Source: Halothermothrix orenii H 168 (lineage in GTDB: Bacteria > Bacillota > Halanaerobiia > Halanaerobiales > Halothermotrichaceae). From it: 64,000 nt of DNA. Positions 35,029 through 43,519 of the stretch are shown one piece after another (the first letter of the stretch is position 1; the number at the start of each line of letters is the position of its first letter). Position numbers and translations under genes: made by a program. The stretch is from assembly GCF_000020485.1 (NCBI RefSeq), contig NC_011899.1, positions 531,501-595,500 of the forward strand, in the 5' to 3' direction. Under the pieces are notes generated by a model. The model had not been told where the DNA came from, did no database searches, and worked only from the letters and a program-made list of their open reading frames with translations.

Positions 35029-35060
35029 AACAAAGGTGCCTCGCCAGAGGCACCTTTGTT
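35029..35060 (+). terminator. Hairpin after the subtilase/inhibitor pair
   Basis: A perfect 14-bp stem (AACAAAGGTGCCTC / GAGGCACCTTTGTT) with a GCCA loop, 66 bases after the inhibitor gene. The T-tract is weak but stem stability is high. Confidence 0.8.
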
Positions 35061-35064
35061 GTAG

Positions 35065-35211
35065 CCATCGGGCTTCCTTTGAGACAAATTATGTAGATGG
35101 TCACCGACACTATATTACCGGTTTTGTGGTACCCACCCGTATGAGGAAAAGGAGATAATCCTTTAAATAAACTGATAAGCTTTTTAAATATCAACGGACA
35201 GCTTCAGGGCT
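35065..35211 (+). other. Possible structured leader before the MATE gene
   Basis: In the 442 bases without a gene before the MATE exporter, CATCGGG (35065-35071) can pair with CCCGTATG (35137-35144, one bulged T) and enclose an ACCG/CGGT helix. A GACAGC/GCTGTC hairpin follows at about 35197-35214. I could not match this to a known riboswitch class; the guanidine-I motifs often found before such exporters are absent. Structure may be chance. Confidence 0.25.
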
Positions 35212-35404
35212 GTCAATTTGTAATAATATAACGTTATAAAATAGACTTAAATTATTTTATGATTAAAAAATTGAGTTAACAACTATATTTAGGTATAATA
35301 AACCACAGAGTGGTTAAATAAAAACTAAGATATAATATGGTAATGGAAACATACCAGTAACATATATGATAAAATAATTAAACCAGGATGGGAGATGAAT
35401 ATGA

Positions 35405-36769
35405 GTGGAACATAAGAAAAGAGATAAATTCAGTTACATAACCGAAGGGCCAATACTGGGGTCTTTAGTTAAACTGGCTTTACCTATTATGTTAAGCCAG
35501 TTGATGCAGACATTATATAACCCGGTAGATACTATCTGGGTTGGCAGGGTAGGAGCCAACGCAGTGGCTGCTATTTCTATAAGTTTTCCGGTGGTAATGC
35601 TTATGGTGGCTCTCGGAGCCGGATTAACCATAGCCGGAACCGCATTAATAGCCCAGCATAAAGGAGCCGGTAACCAACAGGAAATAAACAAAATACTGGG
35701 TCAGCTTTTTAGTTTTATTGGGTCCTTTTCAGTTATAATTGCCATTGTAGGGTATCTTTTATCCAGAAAAATGGTTGTCTGGATGGGGGCAGATCCTTCA
35801 ATAGTAAATGATGCTGCTCAATATTTAAAAATAATATTTTCTGGTATTCCCTTTATGTTTGGATTTTTTATCTTTTCTTCAACCCTGAGGGGGATAGGGG
35901 ATACGCTAACACCCGCAGTTATGATGTTTTCTTCGGTTATTTTAAATATGGTATTAGACCCTCTTTTTATCTTTGGAATCTGGATTTTTCCTGAATTAGG
36001 GGTGGGGGGTGCTGCACTGGCAACCATTTTATCCAGGGGAATTGTGGCTATCTGGGCTCTTTTTATGTTGCTTGGAGGTAATAAAGGCCTCAAACTGATA
36101 AAAGTTAATATGATTCCTGATTTTAGCATAATAAAAAAGATAATTAAGATAGGAATACCGTCTTCTGTGGAACAATCCATGATATCTCTGGGACAGCTAT
36201 TTATGACAAAACTGGTTGCTTCTTTTGGGACTATGACGCTGGCTGCTTATGGTATCGTAAACAGGGTTGTAAGCCTACCGGTAATTCTGGCCTTCGGTGT
36301 AGCAGCGGCTGCAACTACCATGGTTGGGCAGAATGTGGGGGCTGAAAAAAAGGAGCGAGCTGAGAAAACAGCTCTGGTCAGTAATCTAACCATTTTCATC
36401 AGTTTAACGGTAATTGGATTTTTAATGATGGTTAAACCTGCACTGGTTATCAGTGTTTTTAATAAAGCCCCGGAGGTTTTAAAATACGGAAGTGACTATT
36501 TGAATATTATCGCCCTTACCTTTGGATTTACTGGAATTATGATTGTCTCCAATGGTATTTTTAAAGGTGCCGGGCGGACAGTCCCGCCAATGGTCATTTC
36601 AATTATATCACAATGGGGTTTTAGACTATGGCTTGGCTTTTATCTATCCCGGGACCTGGGCCTGGAGCAGGCTGGTTTATGGTGGGCCATTGCCATAGCC
36701 AATATAGGGGGTGCCGTTATAGGTGTTACCTGGTTAAAATTAACTGACTGGAGTACCGGGCGTTATTAA
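35405..36769 (+). CDS. MATE-family multidrug/Na+ antiporter
   Basis: Exporter of 454 aa with 12 predicted helices. It starts with the MATE pattern GPILGSLVKLALPIMLSQLM and QTLYNPVDTIWVGRVGANAV, and repeats it in the second half (IIKIGIPSSVEQSMISLGQL). GTG at 35405 follows GGGAG; a six-codon frame (ATG 35395, stop 35413) overlaps the start in another frame and might tune translation. Substrate not known. Confidence 0.92.
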   Translation: MEHKKRDKFSYITEGPILGSLVKLALPIMLSQLMQTLYNPVDTIWVGRVGANAVAAISISFPVVMLMVALGAGLTIAGTALIAQHKGAGNQQEINKILGQLFSFIGSFSVIIAIVGYLLSRKMVVWMGADPSIVNDAAQYLKIIFSGIPFMFGFFIFSSTLRGIGDTLTPAVMMFSSVILNMVLDPLFIFGIWIFPELGVGGAALATILSRGIVAIWALFMLLGGNKGLKLIKVNMIPDFSIIKKIIKIGIPSSVEQSMISLGQLFMTKLVASFGTMTLAAYGIVNRVVSLPVILAFGVAAAATTMVGQNVGAEKKERAEKTALVSNLTIFISLTVIGFLMMVKPALVISVFNKAPEVLKYGSDYLNIIALTFGFTGIMIVSNGIFKGAGRTVPPMVISIISQWGFRLWLGFYLSRDLGLEQAGLWWAIAIANIGGAVIGVTWLKLTDWSTGRY

Positions 36770-36870
36770 AGATGATAACCTTGAGCTGGAATTGAATGAG
36801 GCCTGAGGTTTTTATCTTGTGATTTGTAATTTATGTTAATGTTGTTAAATAAAGGGTAGGGGTGGTAAAA

Positions 36871-37512
36871 TTGAGAATGCGTAACAAACCTCATCTCGAA
36901 GAAAAGTTTAAAAAACATCCTCTCGTTATATACAAACTTGAGGACAAAGTTAACTGGGTTAATTTTTTTGGGAATAATCATCCTATCCATCTGGAAATAG
37001 GTACTGGCCGGTCTGATTTCATTTTAAAACTGGCCCGGGAAAATCACGATATAAACTTTATTGGGATGGATAAGGTGAAAGAGGCTCTTAATTACCCTGT
37101 CAGTAAGGCTAAAGAAGAAGGGCTGCCCAACATTGGCTTTATTTACGGTGATGCCCGGAATTTAAGGGAATATTTTGATGATGATAGGGTATCACGTATT
37201 TATCTCAATTTTTCTGACCCCTGGACCAAACGAAAACACATTAAAAGGAGGTTGACCCATAAAGATTTCCTGGAATTGTACAAAAAAATATTGATTGAGG
37301 GTGGGGAAATCCATTTAAAAACAGATGACTATAATTTTTTTAAATTTTCCCTGGAGAGTTTGTCCCAGAATGGTTTTCTGTTGAGAAATATTACTTTTGA
37401 CCTTCATCATAGTAAATTTGCTGAGGATAATATTATGACCGGGTATGAAAAAAGATGGCTTTCCGAAGGTAAGGGGATTTTTCGTTTGGAGGGAGTTTTT
37501 AAGACCGAATAG
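36871..37512 (+). CDS. trmB: tRNA (guanine-N7)-methyltransferase
   Basis: SAM-dependent enzyme methylating G46 of tRNA, 213 aa. The SAM motif is LEIGTGRSDFI and the active-site block is NFSDPWTKRKHIKRRLTHKD. The conserved N-terminus MRxRNKP fits a TTG start at 36871, spaced after AGGGGTGG; the more upstream GTG at 36862 overlaps that SD. It ends in TAG, showing that TAG is an ordinary stop here. Confidence 0.94.
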   Translation: MRMRNKPHLEEKFKKHPLVIYKLEDKVNWVNFFGNNHPIHLEIGTGRSDFILKLARENHDINFIGMDKVKEALNYPVSKAKEEGLPNIGFIYGDARNLREYFDDDRVSRIYLNFSDPWTKRKHIKRRLTHKDFLELYKKILIEGGEIHLKTDDYNFFKFSLESLSQNGFLLRNITFDLHHSKFAEDNIMTGYEKRWLSEGKGIFRLEGVFKTE

Positions 37513-37611
37513 TTAAAAATATTATTAAGAAAATAACACATTGTAAATAATCAAAGATGGTGAAGATTAAGGTTTAATATAATAAAATAGACAAGGTTCA
37601 GGGTAAGGAAA

Positions 37612-37633
37612 AGGGAGGTTATATAACCTCCCT
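37612..37633 (-). terminator. Terminator of the DUF4397 gene
   Basis: A perfect 22-base palindrome (AGGGAGGTTAT / ATAACCTCCCT), followed on the minus strand by TTTT. It lies between convergent genes and may work both ways. Confidence 0.78.
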
Positions 37634-37641
37634 GATTTAAT

Positions 37642-38274
37642 TTAGACAACAAGTTCATAAATTCTATCAATTACAGTAATTACTTCCAGTGGAACATTAC
37701 CGTCAACCAGCCCCAGTATATAAGATGTATAATAAAAACCGGGCTGTAAAACCAGGTTGCGGTTTCTAACAACCCTCTGGTTAGTTTGAGCATTAAATAT
37801 ACTTAAAGTATAAGTTCCGGGGTCCAGGGGAACATAACGGGTTATATCCTGATAACTAATGTTTCTTGCCAGGATTCTATTATCTATACGGGCATTAACA
37901 GCTGGGGCATTAGGTGACAGGTGGACAACTCTGAGATAAGTTGTATCCTGGCGTGGTCGTGAGTTCGTGTCAGGTATTACTAACAGGTCAAAATTTTCTC
38001 CGACCTGCCCAGTGGCAGCAACGGTTGAAATAGACCCGGGTGGTACATATATACGTTCTCGATAAACAGGGTTTCGCCTTGAACCAGCTGGATAGACTAT
38101 CACATTATATTGTCCGGGTCTAACCCTTATATAACTGGTTAAATTCCTGTAGCTTAAATTAGAAGCAATCTTGATATTATCGGCATATACATCAACAGCC
38201 GGAGCTCCCGGTGAAGCGTGTAAAACCCTTATATAGCTCTGATTTCTGAAAAAGGGAAAGTCCAATTGTTTCAC
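37642..38274 (-). CDS. Protein with two DUF4397 repeats
   Basis: Protein of 210 aa made of two homologous halves. Each contains the DUF4397 core: YIRVLHASPGAPAVDVYADN in the first and YLRVVHLSPNAPAVNARIDN in the second, followed by PGQYNVIVY or PGTYTLSIF. DUF4397 is a beta-sandwich often seen in surface proteins. No signal peptide is visible, so secretion would be non-classical or it is internal, perhaps spore-associated. Function unknown. Confidence 0.82.
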   Translation of the reverse strand: MKQLDFPFFRNQSYIRVLHASPGAPAVDVYADNIKIASNLSYRNLTSYIRVRPGQYNVIVYPAGSRRNPVYRERIYVPPGSISTVAATGQVGENFDLLVIPDTNSRPRQDTTYLRVVHLSPNAPAVNARIDNRILARNISYQDITRYVPLDPGTYTLSIFNAQTNQRVVRNRNLVLQPGFYYTSYILGLVDGNVPLEVITVIDRIYELVV

Positions 38275-38344
38275 CTCACTTTGTCAGTTTTAGTATATAT
38301 TATTTAGTAAAGTTGATTTTTGTCACTTTAAGTTTTTTAAGTAT

Positions 38345-38370
38345 AAAAAATGGCAGGATATCCTGCCATT
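38345..38370 (-). terminator. Terminator of the GGDEF gene
   Basis: A perfect palindrome (AATGGCAGGAT / ATCCTGCCATT, 38349-38370) followed on the minus strand by a run of T (38345-38350). Confidence 0.88.
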
Positions 38371-38390
38371 AAATAATTAGTATTACATTA

Positions 38391-39899
38391 TTATCTCCAG
38401 AGGATAAAATCTAATTTTTGTTTTTTAGCCTGATACATGGCGTTATCGGCCTGCTTTAAAAGAGAGTCCAGATTTTTACCATTATCAGGGTAGATGCTGA
38501 TACCTATACTGGGGTGGATTGTAAGTTTATTACCATCTAGAATAAATGGTTTTTTGAAGTCTTCACTTAAATCTGAGGCAAATTTAATCACATCTTCCCT
38601 TGTTCTAATACTGGTCAGGAGTAAAGTGAATTCATCCCCACCCAGTCTTGATAAGGTATCTGATGGTTTAAGGTTCTTTTTTAATCGTTTGGCTACCTGA
38701 ATAAGCAGTTTATCACCGATAGCATGTCCCAGGGTATCGTTGACATTTTTAAAGTCATCGAGATCAAGGAAAAGGACTGCCATCTTGTTAAGGTTTATTG
38801 TATTATTTTTAAGTTTATTAAAGTATCTTTCAAATAAAGCCCGGTTGGGAAGTTTGGTAAGGTGATCATGATAAGCCATATATTTTGTTTCTTTCAGGAG
38901 ATATTCTATTACTAAAACAAATAAAACAAATACAATGGTTATTATCGTCATGTTTATAATAAATACATGTTTATAATGATTTAATTCTTCTAACATAAAC
39001 TCATTATTATATTTAATTCCGATTACGGAAGAATCCCACCAGTAGGGATCCTCTGGATTCTGGGTAAGACAGGGGATAAACCTGACTGAATAATATCTAT
39101 TTTGTGAGTTTGATTTTATTTTGCTGGAAACTACCTGACTGGTACTGGCACACTTTTTTACAAGTGACTTAATTTTGTCAGGAATATCGGTATGTAGAAG
39201 TGATTCAGAGAGTGTTATTGATTCTGTAACTATATTTCCCTGTTGAGTAATTCTATAAAAATTTATTTCTTCAATAGTGGGATACTCTGATTTTAAACGT
39301 TCTGTCAGTGAAATAAGGTTAATACTATCTATCTGGGGGAAAATCTCCTTGAGGTTGATGCTTAATTCGATAAGATATTTATGATCTGGAGTGGGCATAT
39401 AACTGTATTTCTTAAGCTGGCCAGATTTAATTGATATATCCATCCGGTCAACAATGAAATTATCTCCTTCAAGTCTTTTTCTTAAGACCTTACTGAATAA
39501 AGGATATTTATTGAAATCAAGCCCTAAATCTTTTTTGTAGGTAGTATGAATTATTTTTAAGTTATTATCAATAATATAAATATTAACATATTTATGTGTT
39601 TGTTTGATTTTTTCTAAATCCCAGGTCAGCACATCTGGATTATCTCTGTATTTAGATATTAATTGACGTGATAATTTCTCCATTTTATCATTAAGTAGTT
39701 TTTCTGCTATCTGGTAGGCGTAGTTGGTATTATTTATGGAATTAATAATACTTTTTTCAATCAGGGTTTGATGGGTTATATATTTGGATTTAATAATGTT
39801 TGTGGTATTCTGATAGCTGTTATAAGATAAAAAGATGATGATTAAAAAAACAGCTATTATAATATAATATTTATGTTTTTCTATAACATTATTCATCAT
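38391..39899 (-). CDS. Membrane diguanylate cyclase (GGDEF) with extracytoplasmic sensor
   Basis: Enzyme that makes c-di-GMP, 502 aa. Membrane helices at about 10-26 and 311-335 flank a large extracytoplasmic region that is probably a Cache-like sensor. The cytoplasmic GGDEF domain (from YHDHLTKLPNRALFERYF) has an intact active-site loop GGDEF at 420-424, so activity is expected. The product-inhibition site RxxD that normally precedes it reads KPSD (411-414), so feedback control may be weakened. No EAL domain. Start ATG at 39899 or the adjacent ATG. Confidence 0.92.
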   Translation of the reverse strand: MMNNVIEKHKYYIIIAVFLIIIFLSYNSYQNTTNIIKSKYITHQTLIEKSIINSINNTNYAYQIAEKLLNDKMEKLSRQLISKYRDNPDVLTWDLEKIKQTHKYVNIYIIDNNLKIIHTTYKKDLGLDFNKYPLFSKVLRKRLEGDNFIVDRMDISIKSGQLKKYSYMPTPDHKYLIELSINLKEIFPQIDSINLISLTERLKSEYPTIEEINFYRITQQGNIVTESITLSESLLHTDIPDKIKSLVKKCASTSQVVSSKIKSNSQNRYYSVRFIPCLTQNPEDPYWWDSSVIGIKYNNEFMLEELNHYKHVFIINMTIITIVFVLFVLVIEYLLKETKYMAYHDHLTKLPNRALFERYFNKLKNNTINLNKMAVLFLDLDDFKNVNDTLGHAIGDKLLIQVAKRLKKNLKPSDTLSRLGGDEFTLLLTSIRTREDVIKFASDLSEDFKKPFILDGNKLTIHPSIGISIYPDNGKNLDSLLKQADNAMYQAKKQKLDFILWR

Positions 39900-40021
39900 A
39901 AACCCTCATTTCTCAACAAAGTCCGACACTTTATAATATAGTTCTAGATTGATTGTATACTTTCCTTTATTTATTTGTTTTAAAATTATACAAAAAAATT
40001 TATTAATATGCAATATTCTTA

Positions 40022-40054
40022 TAAAAAAAACTGGGGCAAAATTTTTGCCCCAGT
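40022..40054 (-). terminator. Terminator of the 76-aa gene
   Basis: ACTGGGGCAAAA pairs with TTTTGCCCCAGT (12 bp), followed on the minus strand by eight T. It lies just below the stop at 40062. Confidence 0.9.
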
Positions 40055-40061
40055 ATAGTAA

Positions 40062-40292
40062 CTATTGCTTTTTACCTGTGATAAAAAATTCGTCTTCATG
40101 GCCTCCTTTAGTTTGATAATCAATATTATTTTCTTCCAGGATTTTAAGGATATTTTTAGCCTGGTGGGCATCGGTCCTTTCAAGAATGATTGATATATGT
40201 TCCCCTGTTTTTAATTCTCCGGCCGTTTCTTTCAATTTATTTATCTTTTTCGGAGTAATCTCAGGTCTGAAATCGAGAGAAGTATTTTCCAT
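40062..40292 (-). CDS. Hypothetical small protein
   Basis: Protein of 76 aa that I do not recognise. It is charged, with an alpha-beta pattern (ISIILERTDAHQAKNILKIL then NNIDYQTKGGHEDEFFITGK) reminiscent of small two-layer folds. It has its own strong terminator and an SD (AGGTGG) before ATG 40292, so it is likely expressed. Confidence 0.6.
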   Translation of the reverse strand: MENTSLDFRPEITPKKINKLKETAGELKTGEHISIILERTDAHQAKNILKILEENNIDYQTKGGHEDEFFITGKKQ

Positions 40293-40367
40293 ATAACACC
40301 ACCTGAAGTCTTTTTTAATATTATAGTGTTTTAAGATAATAAATATTCAAGTCAAATAAATAAAAAA

Positions 40368-40778
40368 CTATGCATAGTGTATTCTGGTTAGAGTATCATG
40401 TAATTTTTCAAAGAGCAAACCAGCTATAAACCAGGCAGGTGCATAGTCTAAACGAATAAAGCCTTTAATAGAATAACGACTTTTGCTGTAATCCCAGGGA
40501 CAGGTCCCTATTATATTCTCTAAAAACCAGCCTGAACTGTATTCTATAGTAAAAATAATTAGAGTATAGACACCTCCCCTTATTATAGCAGGCCAGTTCC
40601 TTATCTGATTGTGAACTGGTTCCATTAATAAAGCCATACCATAAATTGGGAACATCCAGAGATAAGTCCATCCCCTTAAGTTAATGTCTCCCCTTAAAAA
40701 GGAGCCCAGGCCTGTCCACACTATTTCAAGACACCATCCACTTAATCCGTAAATTATAAATCTGTATATGTAAGTCAT
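40368..40778 (-). CDS. TMEM229/CmpB-type membrane protein (PF06541-like)
   Basis: Integral membrane protein of 136 aa with four predicted helices. The order of motifs (RFIIYGLSGWCLEIVWTG; LRGWTYLWMFPIYGMALLME; RGGVYTLIIFTIEYSSGWFL; CPWDYSKSRYSIKGF; LDYAPAWFIAGLLFE) matches the family called putative ABC permease CmpB in bacteria and TMEM229 in animals. ATG 40778 fits the family's start; an in-frame GTG at 40835 would add 19 residues. Neither has a clear SD. Function unknown. Confidence 0.75.
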   Translation of the reverse strand: MTYIYRFIIYGLSGWCLEIVWTGLGSFLRGDINLRGWTYLWMFPIYGMALLMEPVHNQIRNWPAIIRGGVYTLIIFTIEYSSGWFLENIIGTCPWDYSKSRYSIKGFIRLDYAPAWFIAGLLFEKLHDTLTRIHYA

Positions 40779-40992
40779 ACAAATATTTTTTGTATATTTG
40801 TAAAAATTATTAAAAAGGAAACTTATAAATATCACAATGTCATGGTTTTCTTCATAATATAAAATGTTATAACCAGGAACATTTTTTTGTATTTATTTGT
40901 TAATTTGTCATTTTATCTTTACCTATTTTGGGACATAATGAATATAGAAATGAATTTAAAAGATGAAATATTTATTGAATAGGAGGGTGGTT

Positions 40993-41847
40993 ATGAAAGA
41001 AAAGATAGCCCTTGTTACAGACAGCACATGTGACCTACCCCAGCAAACATTAGATAATAGTATAATAAGTTGTTTGCCTTTGAAAATAATATATGGTGAT
41101 AAAGAATACCGAGACCGTTTGGATATTAAACCAGGGGAAATTTATGATAAAATAGAGGATAAAATCCCAACTACCTCTATGCCAGGACCTGATGATATCC
41201 AGAAGGAATTATTGAAATTAAAGGACAGGGGATTCACACATGTTCTTGCTATTCACATTTCCAGTGGTTTAAGTAGTACATATGAGATAAGTAATATGGT
41301 AGGCAAACAAATAGAGGGGTTGACTGTAGAAGTAATTGACTCTAAATTAATATCAATGGGGTTAGGAAGACTTGTCCTTTATGCAAAAGAATTGATTGAA
41401 GCCCGGAAGTTTGATTTTAATGAAATAGTTAATAAAGTAAGAGCTAAGATTAATGATGTTGAGTTGTATTTTGTGGTAAAAACTTTGAAATACCTTATTC
41501 ATGGGGGTAGAATAGGAAAGGTAAAGGGAACTATTGGTGAATTATTAAATTTAAAACCTATTATATCTATGGACAGTGAAGGTGAATACTACACTTTCAA
41601 GAAGGTTCGCAGTCGTAAAAGGTCCCTGGGGCAGCTATTTAAAATTGTTAGAGAAAAAATAAAAGAAGGAATTTGTTATGTTGACGTAATGCATGCTAAT
41701 GCAGAACAGGAAGCTCGGGAATTACTTGATAAATTAAAAAAACTGGAAAATGTTAAGGATACATATTTTGGTGAAATAAGTCCGGCTATGGTTGTTCATT
41801 CAGGCCCGGGATTAATCGGGGTTTGTGTTACCAGGGCTACTGATTAA
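40993..41847 (+). CDS. DegV-family fatty-acid-binding protein
   Basis: Protein of 284 aa of the DegV (FakB-like) family, which binds a fatty acid for phosphorylation by FakA. The ligand motifs are TDSTCDLP at the N-terminus, HISSGLSSTYE in the middle and a late HSGPGLIGV. ATG 40993 follows GGAGGGTGG; the frame is open 30 bases further up. Its end overlaps the convergent mechanosensitive channel gene by 36 bases. Confidence 0.9.
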   Translation: MKEKIALVTDSTCDLPQQTLDNSIISCLPLKIIYGDKEYRDRLDIKPGEIYDKIEDKIPTTSMPGPDDIQKELLKLKDRGFTHVLAIHISSGLSSTYEISNMVGKQIEGLTVEVIDSKLISMGLGRLVLYAKELIEARKFDFNEIVNKVRAKINDVELYFVVKTLKYLIHGGRIGKVKGTIGELLNLKPIISMDSEGEYYTFKKVRSRKRSLGQLFKIVREKIKEGICYVDVMHANAEQEARELLDKLKKLENVKDTYFGEISPAMVVHSGPGLIGVCVTRATD

Positions 41848-42345
41848 AATATAGTTGTTATCAACCTTCCTGTTAGGGATTATATGAATATTATTATGGG
41901 AGTCTTTTATTTTTGTTTTCCGTATATTTATAGTTAATACTTCTCCTTCCACTTTATTAACCCTGACCCGGTAACCGGTGTTAAAATCATCATCCAGTAT
42001 TAAAAATACACCTGCTATTAAATCCCTTAATATACTGCTAAGGGTTTGAGCCGAAACAAAACCAAATACGGCCACTACCCCTCCGAGGGTAATGGCCAGT
42101 TCTTTAAACCCTAAAATAATTAGCACTATTCCAATAGATAGGATCCATAAAATAAATTTTATTAAATTAATTATTACAGGTAAATAAACCGGTGTCAGTT
42201 TTTCTTTTTTCATTATTTTATTAAAAAAGTTTTCTATTATAAAAACAATAATGTTGGTAAATAAAACCACAAAGGTTATTGTAACCAATTTATAAAAATA
42301 AATTTTAACAAAATCAATTGAAAGCAACATAAATATATCTTTCAT
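41812..42345 (-). CDS. Small MscS-family mechanosensitive channel
   Basis: Channel of 177 aa, much shorter than MscS (286 aa). It has two N-terminal helices, the pore helix (LGGVVAVFGFVSAQTLSSIL then RDLIAGVFLILDD) and a beta domain (VEGEVLTINIRKTKIKDSHN with IIPNRKV). The C-terminal vestibule part is missing. It may release solutes on osmotic downshock. ATG 42345 is preceded by AAAGG. Its stop lies inside the degV end. Confidence 0.85.
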   Translation of the reverse strand: MKDIFMLLSIDFVKIYFYKLVTITFVVLFTNIIVFIIENFFNKIMKKEKLTPVYLPVIINLIKFILWILSIGIVLIILGFKELAITLGGVVAVFGFVSAQTLSSILRDLIAGVFLILDDDFNTGYRVRVNKVEGEVLTINIRKTKIKDSHNNIHIIPNRKVDNNYILISSPGNTNPD

Positions 42346-42514
42346 TTGCTTAACCTTTCTGGATAAAAGTTATTTATTTATATGTTTTAAGGGCTTATAT
42401 AAGAACGTGAATTATGGTAATATCCATAAATAATAAGCATATCTTTACTAAGGAGAGAGAAAACAGTTTATAATTATTTTAATTAAGATTTATAAGGAAG
42501 GAGAGGATAAATAT

Positions 42515-43303
42515 TTGAAAAGTGATGATATTTTTCAGGAAAGAATAAATTTGATATTCTGGTTACGTATTTTTAAAGAACATGCCTTATTTATTAAAAA
42601 GGGATTAACCTATGATGAAGATGAGTTAATTGCCAGGGCCCATGACTTTTATAATTTGTTCGATAAACTCCAGAACAGGGCCAGAAGAATAATGGGGACT
42701 CCACCAGGACATAATTCTGAATTAATTGAAGAAAGTATAAATGCTGTTGGGGAATTACTTGAATTTAAAAAAACACTTTTAAGATTAATTGTTCAGTGTG
42801 AGTCTACCTTTAATCTCTATCCACTTTTGATAACACACACTGTCAGAGAGGCAGATGAATTTTTAGAAATTGTTTCAGAATACCAGGGACAGAAAAAACA
42901 AATATCCCTTCCCCGGGATTTACTCGGTGATGTTACCTTCTGGTTGAGGGGGATGAAGGAACACACAGCTTTCTTACATCATTTAATAGATCCTTCAGAG
43001 AGGATATTACTGGACAAATTGAGGGATTATAATCAGAGATTTAATTATTTGTTTGTACGTGCACTGGATCTGGAATCTATGCTTAAGTCAGAGCCTGATA
43101 ATTTTCCGGCAGTTTCTAATTTTATCCTCGAATTAATATTAAATTTAAAGGACTTAAATCAATTTCAGGATAGAGTTAAAACATTACTGGCTGATTGTAA
43201 ACTATTATCAATTACTGGTCCGCTCTTTGCCAACCATCTTATCAGGGAGACAGAATACTTTGAGAATCTTATTAACCAGATGAAAGCCTATTTTAAATTA
43301 TAA
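42515..43303 (+). CDS. DUF2935 helical protein
   Basis: Protein of 262 aa built of two alike halves: FWLRIFKEHALFI and FWLRGMKEHTAFL, then LLITHTVREADEFLEIV and LFANHLIRETEYFENLI. Conserved E-H pairs in helices suggest a metal-binding bundle. The biochemical role is not established. TTG 42515 follows AAGGAGAGG. An inverted repeat TTATGG/CCATAA at 42412-42429 lies upstream. Confidence 0.8.
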   Translation: MKSDDIFQERINLIFWLRIFKEHALFIKKGLTYDEDELIARAHDFYNLFDKLQNRARRIMGTPPGHNSELIEESINAVGELLEFKKTLLRLIVQCESTFNLYPLLITHTVREADEFLEIVSEYQGQKKQISLPRDLLGDVTFWLRGMKEHTAFLHHLIDPSERILLDKLRDYNQRFNYLFVRALDLESMLKSEPDNFPAVSNFILELILNLKDLNQFQDRVKTLLADCKLLSITGPLFANHLIRETEYFENLINQMKAYFKL

Positions 43304-43345
43304 AAAATAGTCAAAGATAATTTTAAAGTTATAAATTAACAAATG

Positions 43346-43368
43346 AGCCGGGTGCAGACCGGCTTTTT
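43346..43368 (+). terminator. Terminator of the DUF2935 gene
   Basis: AGCCGG and CCGGCT form a 6-bp stem with a 7-base loop followed by TTTTT, 42 bases after the stop. Confidence 0.75.
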
Positions 43369-43435
43369 ATCATTTTAAATATAAATAAGGTAAAATTGTT
43401 AACATAAAATTAATATATAAAAATATAATTAACGA

Positions 43436-43464
43436 TTGACAATACAGAAAATTTATAATAAAAT
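43436..43464 (+). promoter_or_regulatory. Promoter of korAB
   Basis: TTGACA (43436-43441), a 17-base spacer and TAAAAT (43459-43464), 56 bases before the korA start. Confidence 0.82.
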
Positions 43465-43519
43465 GTAAGTATTAATAGAAATCATTATTATTTTCAAAAA
43501 GACTAAAGGAGGTCTAGTT

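Noticed and set aside
35061-35214. Guanidine riboswitch or decayed T-box before the MATE gene
   Set aside because: GTGGTACC resembles a T-box fragment, but no specifier or antiterminator context exists and guanidine-I motifs are absent.
43394-43445. Possible Rex site (TTGTTAAC) before korA
   Set aside because: Only one good half-site; the second half is poor and badly spaced.
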